A stretch of DNA of 64,000 bases, from NCBI GenBank assembly GCA_910588865.1, contig CAJUSJ010000004.1, forward strand, positions 1,644-65,643, in the 5' to 3' direction. This DNA comes from an uncultured Lachnospiraceae bacterium. Lineage in GTDB: Bacteria > Bacillota > Clostridia > Lachnospirales > Lachnospiraceae. A program made the translations under genes and the position numbers. Numbering within the stretch: position 1 is the first letter of the stretch; each line of letters starts with the position of its first letter. This document shows, one piece after another, positions 1 through 9,255 of the stretch. The notes under the pieces were generated by a model, which ran no database searches, had not been told where the DNA came from, and saw only the letters and a list, made by a program, of their open reading frames with translations.

Positions 1-1604
1 CGGGTTGTTTCGGCTTCAGAGCATCCCGCTATTATTTTTTTTACAAGATTAATGGCTTCTCTAGCTTCATCAGTATTTGGATTAGGGATTGGAAACTGCT
101 CAACATATTGAGTCATGTATCGTCTCTTTCCAGAATAAAGCTTTGTATTGAATTTGGCGTCATAGTATTTTTTGATAAAAGAGCTATTTACAACAGCAAG
201 AGCTAAATATATAGTATCTTCAAAAACAGAAGAATCTATATCAATCCAATAACAGTCTCCATTAACAATAGCACCAGTTTCGTCTAACCAAAACTCTGGT
301 TTTTCGGATATATCACGGAAAACAATTTTTCTGTTCTTCCATGAGTCTGGGTTTTGAGGAACCCATATTTCGTACCAATTTCGTTTTGCCTTAATTACAT
401 AGTTTCTTCCGGCTAGCTGTTCATAATGTTGTTCTAAATAGGATTTGCTTTCTGGATAATCATCTATATCATATGCTACTTTTTTCCCGTCTACGGTAGT
501 ATGAGTATATAGTACTTTCCAAGTGCTCTTTCCTTTAGCGACAATTTGTCCCGCGTCTCTGTGTGTTATGAGCGGACGGAGTAATTCAATTTTTGCTTTT
601 TCGCCAGTCCAATCATTTCCTATAAATACATTGTCGGCTGTTGTTTTTATGCCAACTCTTATTTTTCCAATGTCAGAAAGATGAAGCCAGGTGTTTGATT
701 CGACAGTTGTTAGCCATTTTTTCCTCTCTTTGGACGCGATTACCCATAACGCGCCTTTTGAAACATCATGAAGATGTCCTTGACAATAGTCAAAAACTCT
801 GCCATCTTCTAGGCTATATAGACCTTCTTTATTTATGCTGTCAAAAATAGAAACTATTGACGAGGAAGGTGAAGTGCTGTTCTTACTCTCATATATTGAG
901 GTAAAATTCACTTCTTCTGGGTTTGTAGTACGTCCATTTGAGAAAACAATAATGCATGGTAAAACGGATGCGTCAAATAACTTTGTATCACCAAAATCCA
1001 CTATAGAATGAATTTTATAATTACCAATCATAAAATCTCTAACAGATGAGCCTGATTTGATTGTGAAAAATTTATTTGAAGTAATATAACCTGAAATCCC
1101 ATCATCAGATAGTATTTTTTTCATGTAAAGAAGAAAGGCATAGTATATATCAATTTTCCCTGACAAATTCATTTTGTTGGAAATTTCTTGAGCTTTGCTG
1201 GCACCTAGTATCTGTGTTCGTATATAGGGCGGGTTGGCAATTATATAGTTGTATTTTTTATCTATATTATCAATTGCTTCAAGAAAATCCCGCGCAATGA
1301 TCGAAACATTAGCGGAAGGAAATTGTTTCCTTATAAAATGTTCAGTTTTAGCAGCCACGGTCGCGTCAGTTTCATAGCCATCAATATTGATGAGAATGTC
1401 TGAGTTAATCGCAAGTATCTTAGATACCATTGAGAGGATTAATTCTCCTTTGCCGATAGCTGGGTCGAGAATATTAACTTCTTTAGCATTTTTTAAATCA
1501 AATTTACTAAATTTTATCATTTCTAAAGCAAGAAAATCTGCCATTTCCATAGGTGTATAGATGATACCATTTGATTTTTCCTTTGATTCATTTTTGTATC
1601 TCAT
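1..1604 (-). CDS. N6-adenine DNA methyltransferase, 3' end cut by window edge
   Basis: Reading the minus strand from an ATG at 1604 gives an uninterrupted frame of more than 530 codons that runs off the window. It carries the gamma-class adenine methylase signatures: the AdoMet-binding motif I ILDPAIGKGE at residues 45-54 and the catalytic NPPY at 124-127, followed by a long target-recognition-like region. This architecture is that of Eco57I/TaqI-type methylases or fused restriction-modification enzymes, which methylate adenine to protect host DNA. The region is visibly more AT-rich than everything to its right, which suggests horizontal transfer. Whether a nuclease domain or gene follows cannot be seen. 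The class is secure; the specificity is unknown. Confidence 0.88.
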   Translation of the reverse strand, partial: MRYKNESKEKSNGIIYTPMEMADFLALEMIKFSKFDLKNAKEVNILDPAIGKGELILSMVSKILAINSDILINIDGYETDATVAAKTEHFIRKQFPSANVSIIARDFLEAIDNIDKKYNYIIANPPYIRTQILGASKAQEISNKMNLSGKIDIYYAFLLYMKKILSDDGISGYITSNKFFTIKSGSSVRDFMIGNYKIHSIVDFGDTKLFDASVLPCIIVFSNGRTTNPEEVNFTSIYESKNSTSPSSSIVSIFDSINKEGLYSLEDGRVFDYCQGHLHDVSKGALWVIASKERKKWLTTVESNTWLHLSDIGKIRVGIKTTADNVFIGNDWTGEKAKIELLRPLITHRDAGQIVAKGKSTWKVLYTHTTVDGKKVAYDIDDYPESKSYLEQHYEQLAGRNYVIKAKRNWYEIWVPQNPDSWKNRKIVFRDISEKPEFWLDETGAIVNGDCYWIDIDSSVFEDTIYLALAVVNSSFIKKYYDAKFNTKLYSGKRRYMTQYVEQFPIPNPNTDEAREAINLVKKIIAGCSEAETT

Positions 1605-1824
1605 ATATACATACTTTCCTTTTATAAGGCTGTTGTTGATTTAATTATTAAAAGATTTACCCATGGGGGTATTATCTCTGTGGCTTTACAAGATTTCCGT
1701 CTGACGGACTCACATCAATATCCTTTCTGCCGTGGACACATATAAAACTCTCAAAGAAAAGCCTTTTCGAGCTGGTGGGCAAACAGAGAAACTGTGGGAA
1801 TGAAAAAATGTTATAGTCCAAAGT

Positions 1825-1959
1825 TTAAGGGCCGCTCTCGCGCACCGCCAGGGTCTTCTCCTCGCTGACAAATTTTGTCTGGTTGATCACATAGGACACA
1901 ACCGCGGGGGAAACCCCTGCCAGTTTGGCCACATCATTTCGTGTAATCTTATTTTTCAA
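1825..1959 (-). pseudogene. LacI-family helix-turn-helix remnant
   Basis: A 44-codon frame opens with a TTG that overlaps the stop of the upstream exporter gene. It reads as the N-terminal DNA-binding helices of a LacI/GalR regulator (ITRNDVAKLAGVSPAVVSYV, then INQTKFVSEE), then ends at a stop just after the helix-turn-helix. The hinge helix and the sugar-binding domain are missing, whereas LacI proteins are normally about 330 residues. I infer a truncated leftover of a regulator gene. A functional HTH-only peptide is possible but less likely. The rest of the 1605-1955 gap shows nothing I can name. Confidence 0.6.
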
Positions 1960-2441
1960 TTTCCAGCAATCCCTTCTTTTTTGCCTCTCTGAAACATCCC
2001 CGGCATGTGGAGCCTGAAACTCCTGATAAATTTCGCCACATAGGACGCCAGTATGATCCCAAGGGCGATGGCTCCCGCCTCCACCAGCACCTGGTTGGAG
2101 GAATTGCCAAACTCAACATACTGCCGCTGCACCAGATAGTACATAGTGTAGTACAGATCCCCTCCCGGAATCTCCGGGATCAACATGGGCACCAACATCA
2201 AGATCACCGGCGTCTTGAGGATTCGGGCCAACACCTCGCTGACTACCGCCACAAACAGGCTGGCGGCGAACAGCCCCACAAACATGCCGTACCCTCCGGC
2301 GACACAGACCAGGTACACCACCCATCCCGCCCCGCTGCCCAGGGAGATCCACAAAAGCTTCCGGTCCGTCACCCCGAACAGGATGGAGAATCCAATGGAA
2401 CCTAATATACCCATTATGGTCTGGATCACATAAAAGCTCAT
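1956..2441 (-). CDS. Threonine/serine exporter family, C-terminal (ThrE2-type) membrane subunit
   Basis: The 161-residue, very hydrophobic protein starts MSFYVIQTIMG and has about four to five membrane segments. The LVPMLIPEIPGGDLYYTMYY stretch is typical of the small ThrE-like (DUF3815) family. I chose the ATG at 2441 because GGGAGGTGGAGG lies directly before it and it overlaps the last codons of the partner gene at 2438-3253. In other bacteria ThrE is a single two-domain protein exporting L-threonine and L-serine by proton motive force; here, as is common in Firmicutes, the halves are separate genes. The substrate is inferred from the family only. Confidence 0.85.
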   Translation of the reverse strand: MSFYVIQTIMGILGSIGFSILFGVTDRKLLWISLGSGAGWVVYLVCVAGGYGMFVGLFAASLFVAVVSEVLARILKTPVILMLVPMLIPEIPGGDLYYTMYYLVQRQYVEFGNSSNQVLVEAGAIALGIILASYVAKFIRSFRLHMPGMFQRGKKEGIAGN

Positions 2442-3253
2442 CCTCCACCTCCCACCAGCAAAATGACCGCGAATCCCATGGCCACGGACACTGCCTTCAG
2501 CAGGGCCTCGCTCATGTTCAGAAGTCCGCTGATCATATCCCCGTTGATCATGTCCCGCAGGGAATTGGTCAGCTGGATTCCCGGGATCACCAGCATGATA
2601 TTGCCGATCATGATCTTGTCCGGGTGGGTTCCGATCCCCAGCCTCACAAGCAGGGATACGGCCAGGGCCGTGACCGCGCTGCACATCATGGTCTGGACGA
2701 TGCCGTTAAGCTTCATGGCCGCGCTCTGGCGCAGCATACCGTAGAGAACCATGCCGGAGACGGCGGCGGCCAGACCGTCCAGCCAGCTCCCTCCGAAAAA
2801 CACGGACAGGGAAGAAGAAATCAGCATGTACATCCCAAGCTTCATGCCCTCGGAGATACTTTTCATATCCCGTATGGCCCGGATCTCCTCCTGGATCATT
2901 TCCGCGCTCACAGGATTCTCACATATTCTTCTGGACAATCCGTTTACCAGCTCCACCTTGCCCAGATCCGTGTCCCTGTCCTTGATCCTGCGGGTCTGGG
3001 TTATGGTTGTCCCGTCGGGAGCCATGGCGCTTGCCACAATACTGGAGGTGATGGTAAATACATCCGACCGGACAAAACCGTATGCCCCGCACAGGCGGGA
3101 GATGGTGTCCTCCACCCGGTTCACCTCTGCCCCGTGAACCAGCAGCAACTCCCCGATGTCCATGATCGAGGACAGATAACGGCTCCCATCCCGTTCCCAG
3201 TCCATGGGCTCTTCCCATGTCTTTTGATCTGTTTCTTTCATCATATCGCTCAT
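2438..3253 (-). CDS. Threonine/serine exporter family, N-terminal (DUF1212) subunit
   Basis: The 271-residue protein begins with a soluble part containing the family hallmark LLVHGAEVNRVEDTISRLC near residues 37-55. Four to five membrane segments follow (for example around LGMYMLISSSLSVFFGG and a Gly-rich C-terminal helix). This is the DUF1212/ThrE half that pairs with the small subunit encoded just downstream; the two genes overlap by four bases and must be co-translated. The likely role is export of threonine, serine or related small molecules across the cell membrane. The family call is secure, the substrate is not. Confidence 0.87.
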   Translation of the reverse strand: MSDMMKETDQKTWEEPMDWERDGSRYLSSIMDIGELLLVHGAEVNRVEDTISRLCGAYGFVRSDVFTITSSIVASAMAPDGTTITQTRRIKDRDTDLGKVELVNGLSRRICENPVSAEMIQEEIRAIRDMKSISEGMKLGMYMLISSSLSVFFGGSWLDGLAAAVSGMVLYGMLRQSAAMKLNGIVQTMMCSAVTALAVSLLVRLGIGTHPDKIMIGNIMLVIPGIQLTNSLRDMINGDMISGLLNMSEALLKAVSVAMGFAVILLVGGGG

Positions 3254-3334
3254 AATCCGCGTATTTTCATGTGTTTAAAAATAGTTTTTCTCTTTCCAGC
3301 AGTTATTATAAGCCATATAGTTACTCGCGTCAAT

Positions 3335-5137
3335 TTATTTCTCATCCACTTCATAGCATCTTCCGGAAAACGGAACCAAGGTAAACTTCACCCTTCCCTC
3401 CGGGTCCGCCTTCACAGTCACCCTGTTCTCAAGCCCCATGCGGCTGCCTCCATAGATATCCCGGTCCGTGTCCATGAGAAGGGTCAGGCTTTTTGCCCCC
3501 GGCACGGTCACCTCATAGTCCTCCTGAACCTGGTCCGAGAAATTGAACACCACCATGACCCGCTGCTTTGTCCCCCTCCTCTCAAAGGCATAGACACACC
3601 GGGACTCCTGGTGGCAGTCCAGCCACTGAAAGCCCTCCCTCTCATAGTCCATCTGCCACAGGGCCGGATTTCCCCCATAAAGCTCATTTAAGTCCTTCAT
3701 AAACCGCCGGAAGGCGTCGTGGTTTGGGTACTTTAAAAGATCCCAGTCCTGCTGCCGCTTCTCATCCCACTCCCTAAGCTGTCCAAGCTCATTTCCCATA
3801 AAGTTCAGCTTTTTTCCCGGATGAGTGTACATGTACAGGTAAAATGCCCGGGCCTGGGGGAATTTCAGCTCATAGTCCCCGTACATCTTCTGGAGGATGG
3901 TGGCCTTCCCGTGGACATTCTCGTCGTGGGACAGGGGAAGAAGATAATTTTCCTCATAATAATACTGCATGGAAAATGTCAGCTTGTGGTATTTCTCTGT
4001 CCTCTGCTGGGGCCAGGACTGGAAGTAGGACAGGGTATCGTTCATCCACCCCATGTCCCACTTATAGTCAAATCCCAGTCCCCCCTGGTCCGCGGGTCTT
4101 GTGATATCTGGTCTTGATGTGGAGTCCTCGGCCATGAGCATGGCGGAGGGATGCCGCTTTTTAAGCCCCAGGTTCAAGTCCCTCAAAAACATCACCGCTC
4201 CCCTGTTTTCTCCTCTCGCGGGATCGCCCTGCCAGTAGATCATGTTGCTGATGGCATCCAGCCGCAGGCCGTCAAAATGGAACTCCGACAGCCAGTAGTT
4301 GGCCGCTGACTGGAGAAAGCTGCGGACCTCGCCTCTGGAGTGCATAAAATTGCAGCTTCCCCACTCACTCTTTCCCACATCCTGGTTGGGATATTCATAG
4401 AGGGCAGTGCCGTCATAGCTTCGCAGAGCGTAATCATCCACAGCGAAATGCACCGGAACGAAATCCATGATCACGCCGATGTCTTGGGCGTGGCACATTT
4501 TCACAAAGGTCTTAAGCTGGTCCGGGGTTCCGTATCTGGAGGTGGGGCTGAAAAATCCGGTGATCTGATAACCCCAGGACTCGTCGCTGGGATGCTCCGC
4601 CAGAGGCATCACCTCCACATAATTGTACCCATATTCTTTCAGGTAGGGGATCAGCCTCTCCCCCAGCTCATCGTAAGTGTACCAGTCCTCCGGCTCATCA
4701 GAAGGGCGCTTCCAGGAGCCTCCGTGGATCTCGTAGATGTTCAGGGGCCTGTCCTTCCCCACTGTCCTCTTTCTCATCCACTGGCTGTCGCCGAAATCAA
4801 ACCTGTCGCTGCCCTGGATAAGGGAAGCTGCGTTGGGCCGCAGCTCCATCTGAAACCCATAAGGATCGCAGTGATCCCGACAGCTGCCGTCCGCCCCCGT
4901 GATCCGATACTTGTACATCTGCCCCGGCTTTGCCCCACCAATCCTGGTTTCCCAAAAATTCCCGTCATGGATCTTGTCCATATCCGTTCCCTGCCAGCCG
5001 TTGAACTCCCCGATAACCTGAATCCTTCTGGCACCTGGGGCAAAGGTGCGGAATACCGTCTCATTGCCCTCCCTGTGGGCCCCCAGATACTCATAAGCCT
5101 GAAACTCTGTCCCTGTGTAAAATCCGTAAAAATCCAT
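3335..5137 (-). CDS. glgB: 1,4-alpha-glucan branching enzyme
   Basis: This 600-residue glycoside hydrolase family 13 enzyme cuts alpha-1,4-glucan and re-attaches the piece in alpha-1,6 linkage during glycogen synthesis. It has an N-terminal CBM48 domain (about residues 10-110). The catalytic barrel has nucleophile D294 in GLRLDAIS, acid/base E337 in MLMAEDSTSRP, and LSHDENVHGK as the third conserved region. A C-terminal beta domain follows. I chose the ATG at 5137 (MDFYGFYTG) because GGGAGGGAA precedes it; the longer frame to 5182 has no such site. At about 600 residues it is slightly short for GlgB. No other glg genes are adjacent. It faces the TetR-type gene across a shared intergenic region. 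Confidence 0.93.
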   Translation of the reverse strand: MDFYGFYTGTEFQAYEYLGAHREGNETVFRTFAPGARRIQVIGEFNGWQGTDMDKIHDGNFWETRIGGAKPGQMYKYRITGADGSCRDHCDPYGFQMELRPNAASLIQGSDRFDFGDSQWMRKRTVGKDRPLNIYEIHGGSWKRPSDEPEDWYTYDELGERLIPYLKEYGYNYVEVMPLAEHPSDESWGYQITGFFSPTSRYGTPDQLKTFVKMCHAQDIGVIMDFVPVHFAVDDYALRSYDGTALYEYPNQDVGKSEWGSCNFMHSRGEVRSFLQSAANYWLSEFHFDGLRLDAISNMIYWQGDPARGENRGAVMFLRDLNLGLKKRHPSAMLMAEDSTSRPDITRPADQGGLGFDYKWDMGWMNDTLSYFQSWPQQRTEKYHKLTFSMQYYYEENYLLPLSHDENVHGKATILQKMYGDYELKFPQARAFYLYMYTHPGKKLNFMGNELGQLREWDEKRQQDWDLLKYPNHDAFRRFMKDLNELYGGNPALWQMDYEREGFQWLDCHQESRCVYAFERRGTKQRVMVVFNFSDQVQEDYEVTVPGAKSLTLLMDTDRDIYGGSRMGLENRVTVKADPEGRVKFTLVPFSGRCYEVDEK

Positions 5138-5229
5138 ACATTCCCTCCCTGGTTTTATCCCCTTATCGTTTTTTCTGGACACTGGTTGTTTTTCCTACTA
5201 TAATGGATTATAGAAAAAAAATGCCTGCC

Positions 5230-5261
5230 AAACTACAGACAATTTTGTGGTCTGGTAGGTT
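5230..5261. promoter_or_regulatory. Dyad symmetry between glgB and the TetR-type gene, candidate operator
   Basis: AACTACAGAC and GTCTGGTAGGTT form an imperfect inverted repeat around a 9-base centre, 37 bases before the regulator start. Its size and position fit a TetR-family operator controlling the regulator, glgB or both. This is inference from symmetry alone. Confidence 0.4.
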
Positions 5262-5297
5262 AACCAACTATTTTTAAAAAGTGTCGGGAGAACAGCT

Positions 5298-5858
5298 ATG
5301 GACCTTCGCGTCGCCAAAACAAAAAACGCCATCATCAACTCCTTCCTCTCAATCCGGGCCAAAAAGCCACTGGAAAAGATCACGGTCCGGGAGCTGTGCC
5401 AGATGGCCATGATCAACAAATCAACCTTTTACTCTCACTATGGGGACATCTATGAACTGTCGGATTCCCTGGAAAACGAGGTGGTGATGTCCGTGATCGA
5501 TTCCATGGACCACCCGGAATATATTGTGGAAAACTCAGGGGAATTTACGAGAGAGCTCCTCTTTGGATACCTGTCCCAGGATCACTTAATCCAGATCCTC
5601 TTCTCGGACAACCGCAGCAGCCTTCTGGTATCCAAGATTGAGAGAGCGCTGAAAGAGCTGGTATTTGAAAAATATCCGGAGCTTCGGCTGGACCCTGTCT
5701 CCAATATGGGACTGACCTTTGCCATCTACGGAGGCTACTATGCCTACGCCCAAGGCAAAAACCAGGGCCGCGACCCGGGTCTGGTGGTGTCGGTGCTTCA
5801 GGAACTGACAGAAAAAGTGGGGGAATGTCTGATGCCTAAGAATGACACGTATGTATAA
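5298..5858 (+). CDS. TetR/AcrR-family transcriptional regulator
   Basis: The 186-residue protein has an N-terminal TetR helix-turn-helix. The recognition region reads ITVRELCQMAMINKSTFYSH at about residues 28-47. A helical C-terminal part of the kind found in DhaS/YbjK-like members follows. TetR proteins are dimeric and usually repress a neighbouring gene until a small ligand binds. The gene is transcribed away from glgB across about 160 bp that contain a dyad, so autoregulation or control of glgB is plausible. The ligand cannot be guessed from the sequence. Confidence 0.85.
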   Translation: MDLRVAKTKNAIINSFLSIRAKKPLEKITVRELCQMAMINKSTFYSHYGDIYELSDSLENEVVMSVIDSMDHPEYIVENSGEFTRELLFGYLSQDHLIQILFSDNRSSLLVSKIERALKELVFEKYPELRLDPVSNMGLTFAIYGGYYAYAQGKNQGRDPGLVVSVLQELTEKVGECLMPKNDTYV

Positions 5859-5948
5859 ATTAGCAAAATAAGCGGCTTTAAAGGAAGAAAAAGGAACGGG
5901 ACAGACCTTTTTCTTCCTTTCCTTACCCATCTGCTGGGCATAGACCAA

Positions 5949-6647
5949 TTACTGAACCCACACGCCATCCGCATTTACATAATATCCATCTGGTGTCACC
6001 GCGTCCGTAAGCATGTTGCCGTTTCTGTCTAAATAGTAATAATTTCCACTCGCCGGGTCACAGTACCACTCATCACAAAGGGAAATCCCGTCAGGGGAAG
6101 TCACCTGCCATTTTCCGTCATTTTGCGTCCACGCATAAGTCTTATCCCATTTTAATTCCAGATTTTTCAGCTTCTCTGTGTCAAAGGCTCCGTCAACCAC
6201 AAAATAATTCCAATAGTACCATTCTGTATCCATATTAAACTGCACGATCCTGTAGGCCCCCGCCTCCAGGCTGTCCAGACCCCGATTGGCTAAATTGGGA
6301 ACATCCTCCCTTGTCAGATGTTTTTTCATAATAAAGGTCACAGGTGTCCCTGCCGGCACCATATCACAGATCGGATCCTCCCAGATCATATTGCCGTTTG
6401 TGTCATATGCCACGAAATAAAAGTATGTGTTATCCTCCTTAGGTGTCAGGATCACATCCGTGCCATCCTGAACCACCATAACCCGCTCCATGTGAGGCGA
6501 CTCATATTCGGTAAACTCCGCCTCCGCTGACCCCACATATTTATTTCCCACATTATAGTTGAACTTCGCCAATGCCGTTCCCGCCATAACAGCCGACAGG
6601 CTCGCGGATAATACCGCTGCCGCTAAAAATTTCTTCATTGTCCTCAT
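5949..6647 (-). CDS. Secreted protein with C-terminal glucan/choline-binding-like repeats
   Basis: This 232-residue protein has a clear signal peptide (MRTMKKFLAAAVL, then SASLSAVMAGTALA) with cleavage predicted after ALA at about residue 27. The middle part is not recognised. The C-terminus contains tryptophan/tyrosine-rich units such as GNYYYLDRNGNMLTD and GYYVNADGVWVQ, the pattern of cell-wall-binding (glucan/choline-binding-like) repeats. The ATG at 6647 follows an AGGAGGAT site; an in-frame start at 6695 would put extra residues before the signal peptide. The inferred role is a cell-surface protein of unknown function, encoded immediately downstream of ackA on the same strand. Confidence 0.7.
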   Translation of the reverse strand: MRTMKKFLAAAVLSASLSAVMAGTALAKFNYNVGNKYVGSAEAEFTEYESPHMERVMVVQDGTDVILTPKEDNTYFYFVAYDTNGNMIWEDPICDMVPAGTPVTFIMKKHLTREDVPNLANRGLDSLEAGAYRIVQFNMDTEWYYWNYFVVDGAFDTEKLKNLELKWDKTYAWTQNDGKWQVTSPDGISLCDEWYCDPASGNYYYLDRNGNMLTDAVTPDGYYVNADGVWVQ

Positions 6648-6701
6648 CTTACAATATCCTCCTCTTTTTACGCTGATACATACACACGGGATCACCCGGC
6701 C

Positions 6702-7910
6702 TTAGACGCCGCCCCGGACCCCTCTGGCCACCTCGGCCGCCTCCCTGGCGATCTCCAGCTCCTCGTTGGTGCGGATAACCAGCACATTGACCTTTGATGT
6801 GCCCTCTGAGATCTTTACCGCTTCCCCCTGCTCCCGGTTCTTCAGCTCGTCTATGGTGATCCCCAGAAATTCCAGATAATTGCAGATCTCCTGGCGGATG
6901 TCCGAGTCGTTCTCCCCAACTCCGGCAGTGAATACGATATTGTCCACACCGTTCATGGCCGCGGCATAGCTTCCCACATATTTTGCCACCTTGTAGGCAA
7001 AAATCTCTCTGGCCAGGGCTGCCTTCTCATTGTACTTGATCTCCGCATCCTTCAGCTCCCTGAAATCGCTGGAGAAATTTTTGGAAATGCCAAGGACTCC
7101 TGACTCCTGGTTTAAGATCGCCATGATCTGGGGAAAATCCAGGTTCTCCTTCTTGGCCAGAAACTCCAGGGCCCCCGGATCCACATCCCCGCACCGGGTT
7201 CCCATAACAAGGCCTTCCAGGGGGGTAAAGCCCATGGAATTGTCAATGACCTTTCCGTATTTCACCGCGCTGATGCTGGCTCCGTTGCCTAAGTGGCAGA
7301 CAATGGTCTTCACCTCCCCGGGATCCCTGCCCATAAACTCCGCTGCCCTCTGGGATACATACTTGTGGCTGATGCCGTGGAAACCATAGCGGCGGATCTT
7401 GTATTTCTCATAGTAGCGGTAAGGGAGACCGTAGAGATAGGCCTTGGGCTCCATGGTCTGATTAAACGCCGTGTCAAAGACCCCTACCATCAATGTGTCC
7501 GGCATCAGCTTCCGGCAGGCATCCACTCCCACCAGGTTGGCCGGATTGTGGAGAGGCGCCAAATCGTTGCACTCTGTCATGGCCTGGATCACCTCGTCCG
7601 TAACCACCACGGACCCGGTAAACTTCTCTCCCCCATGGACCAGACGATGCCCGATAACATCAATCTGGGAAAAATCATGGATGATCCCCTTTTCCTGATC
7701 CACCAGGGCTTCCAAAAGGGTGTTCACCGCCTGGGTGTGATTCTCCATGGCCACAGGCTCCTTTATGGATACCTTGTCAGTTTTATAAGTAAACACACCG
7801 TCGATCCCAATGCGCTCACACAGGCCCTTTACCAGCACCTGCTCGGTGTCTGAGTCGATAACCTGGAACTTTAAGGAAGAGCTTCCGCTGTTTATGACCA
7901 GTATCTTCAT
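6702..7910 (-). CDS. ackA: Acetate kinase
   Basis: The 402-residue protein interconverts acetyl phosphate plus ADP with acetate plus ATP in the cytoplasm. All family signatures are present: VINSGSSSLKFQVID at the N-terminus, HRLVHGGEKF, the catalytic Asp in GVFDTAFNQTM, GFHGISHKY, CHLGNGASISA, GTRCGDVDPG and TAGVGEND near the C-terminus. The length is normal (about 400). The start codon overlaps the stop of the diguanylate cyclase gene (ATGA), so the two form an operon. The usual partner pta is not next to it. Confidence 0.97.
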   Translation of the reverse strand: MKILVINSGSSSLKFQVIDSDTEQVLVKGLCERIGIDGVFTYKTDKVSIKEPVAMENHTQAVNTLLEALVDQEKGIIHDFSQIDVIGHRLVHGGEKFTGSVVVTDEVIQAMTECNDLAPLHNPANLVGVDACRKLMPDTLMVGVFDTAFNQTMEPKAYLYGLPYRYYEKYKIRRYGFHGISHKYVSQRAAEFMGRDPGEVKTIVCHLGNGASISAVKYGKVIDNSMGFTPLEGLVMGTRCGDVDPGALEFLAKKENLDFPQIMAILNQESGVLGISKNFSSDFRELKDAEIKYNEKAALAREIFAYKVAKYVGSYAAAMNGVDNIVFTAGVGENDSDIRQEICNYLEFLGITIDELKNREQGEAVKISEGTSKVNVLVIRTNEELEIAREAAEVARGVRGGV

Positions 7911-9172
7911 CCTCTGCCTGCCTCCTGGCGCTGCCTGTACAATTCCTTATTGCGGCGCTTGCACTGATACATGGCAGAGTCCGCCTCCTCTAAGATCTCC
8001 TTCAGGGTTCTGGTCTCATCCTTGCCGTTCATCTGCACCACACCAAAGCTGAAACCGTGGATATACCCTCTGTCCCGAAAGCCCTGGAACTCCTCCATGG
8101 CCTTTTGAAGCTTCTCTGACACCACATCCTCCGGAATCCCTCTGAGAATCAGACAGAACTCATCTCCCCCGATCCTGCAGAAAATATCCGTGGTACGAAA
8201 ATACTTCTGAACCGTGGAGACAAACTTCAGGATATAGCTGTCCCCCTCCGCGTGCCCGTACTGATCGTTGACGGTCTTTAAACAGTCTAAATCCAGATAC
8301 CCCAGGGTCAGCTTGTCTTTCTCCTCCAGCATGGCCTCCATGCACTCATCAAAATAAACCCGGTTGTGGATTCCTGTAAGAGCGTCATGATATGCCTTGT
8401 CCTTCAGGGAACTGGTCTGGGCCCTCTCCTCGGTGATATCCACCAGGACATGGGCATTGGCATGGAGGTTTCTCCACTCCACGGGAAACGTGGTGACCTT
8501 GTAATAGTGGCCATCTCCGTCTCCGATCTCCCAGACATTGCTCTGCCCCTTGTTCTCCCAGCCCAATACTTTGTTGCGGAAAGGCAGACGGTTGCCGCAG
8601 ATCTCACAGAACTCCGAATTGTGGATCTCCTCCTGCCCCGGCTGCCGCTTGTTGCAGTACACAATATCCCTGGTTTCCGGATCCACCACCAGAATCCACT
8701 TATTTTGCCGCCTGATCAGCTCCAGAAGCAGTTCATTGTAGCTTTTTATGATCTCCGCTTCTTTCTCCGCCTGGTTCTTCTCCGCTTTCAGATAGGATTC
8801 CCGCTCCTTTAACTGGGCGGTCATGGTATTAAACGCGGCGGCAAACTCTCCCGGATATGTAACCTCCTGGGAATAATCCCCGGCCGCCACCTGACCGGCC
8901 TGCCAGCTGAGATGCTTTAAACTGGCGTGAAGGTGTCTTAAATTCACACACAGCGGGTTGTCCTGAGACGGATAGGGGATGGAAATATTTCCCAGGGAAA
9001 GGTCCTCCGAATAGGCCCGCATCTCTTCTATCCAGCCCCGCAGCACCTTCAGTTCCTCTCCCAGGTTCCGGCACGATTCCTCCAGACCGCTCAGATCAGG
9101 AGACTGGACACCGGGATTATATAAAATATCTTTCAGATACCTAAGAAGAATATCTGCATTATTCTGGTTCAT
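7907..9172 (-). CDS. GGDEF-domain diguanylate cyclase with HAMP- and PAS-like regions
   Basis: The 421-residue protein has a C-terminal GGDEF domain with an intact active-site motif (RIGGDEFCLIL, about residue 332), which makes cyclic di-GMP from two GTP. Upstream are a HAMP-like segment (about 75-125), a coiled coil, and a PAS-like sensor region with cysteine pairs (EFCEICGNRL) that could bind metal or haem. There is no convincing membrane segment, so it is probably cytoplasmic. The ATG at 9172 follows AAAAGGAGG. It is co-transcribed with ackA through an ATGA overlap. A link between c-di-GMP and acetate metabolism is only suggested by the operon. Confidence 0.87.
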   Translation of the reverse strand: MNQNNADILLRYLKDILYNPGVQSPDLSGLEESCRNLGEELKVLRGWIEEMRAYSEDLSLGNISIPYPSQDNPLCVNLRHLHASLKHLSWQAGQVAAGDYSQEVTYPGEFAAAFNTMTAQLKERESYLKAEKNQAEKEAEIIKSYNELLLELIRRQNKWILVVDPETRDIVYCNKRQPGQEEIHNSEFCEICGNRLPFRNKVLGWENKGQSNVWEIGDGDGHYYKVTTFPVEWRNLHANAHVLVDITEERAQTSSLKDKAYHDALTGIHNRVYFDECMEAMLEEKDKLTLGYLDLDCLKTVNDQYGHAEGDSYILKFVSTVQKYFRTTDIFCRIGGDEFCLILRGIPEDVVSEKLQKAMEEFQGFRDRGYIHGFSFGVVQMNGKDETRTLKEILEEADSAMYQCKRRNKELYRQRQEAGRG

Positions 9173-9208
9173 CAGGATTCCTCCTTTTCCTCTCCAAATA
9201 CTATATAG

Positions 9209-9237
9209 ATTATAGCATTTGGATAACCAGATTACAA
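9209..9237 (-). promoter_or_regulatory. Sigma-A promoter of the diguanylate cyclase-ackA operon
   Basis: On the minus strand TTGTAA is followed by exactly 17 bases and a perfect TATAAT, about 40 bases before the start codon at 9172. Confidence 0.75.
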
Positions 9238-9255
9238 GTGCTTCCGAAGCTGTCG

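Noticed and set aside
2624..3691. Long plus-strand open frame (355 codons) opposite the ThrE-type and glgB genes
   Set aside because: It lies antisense to two well-recognised genes, has no ribosome site or family features, and is rich in Pro/His/Gln as GC-rich antisense frames are.
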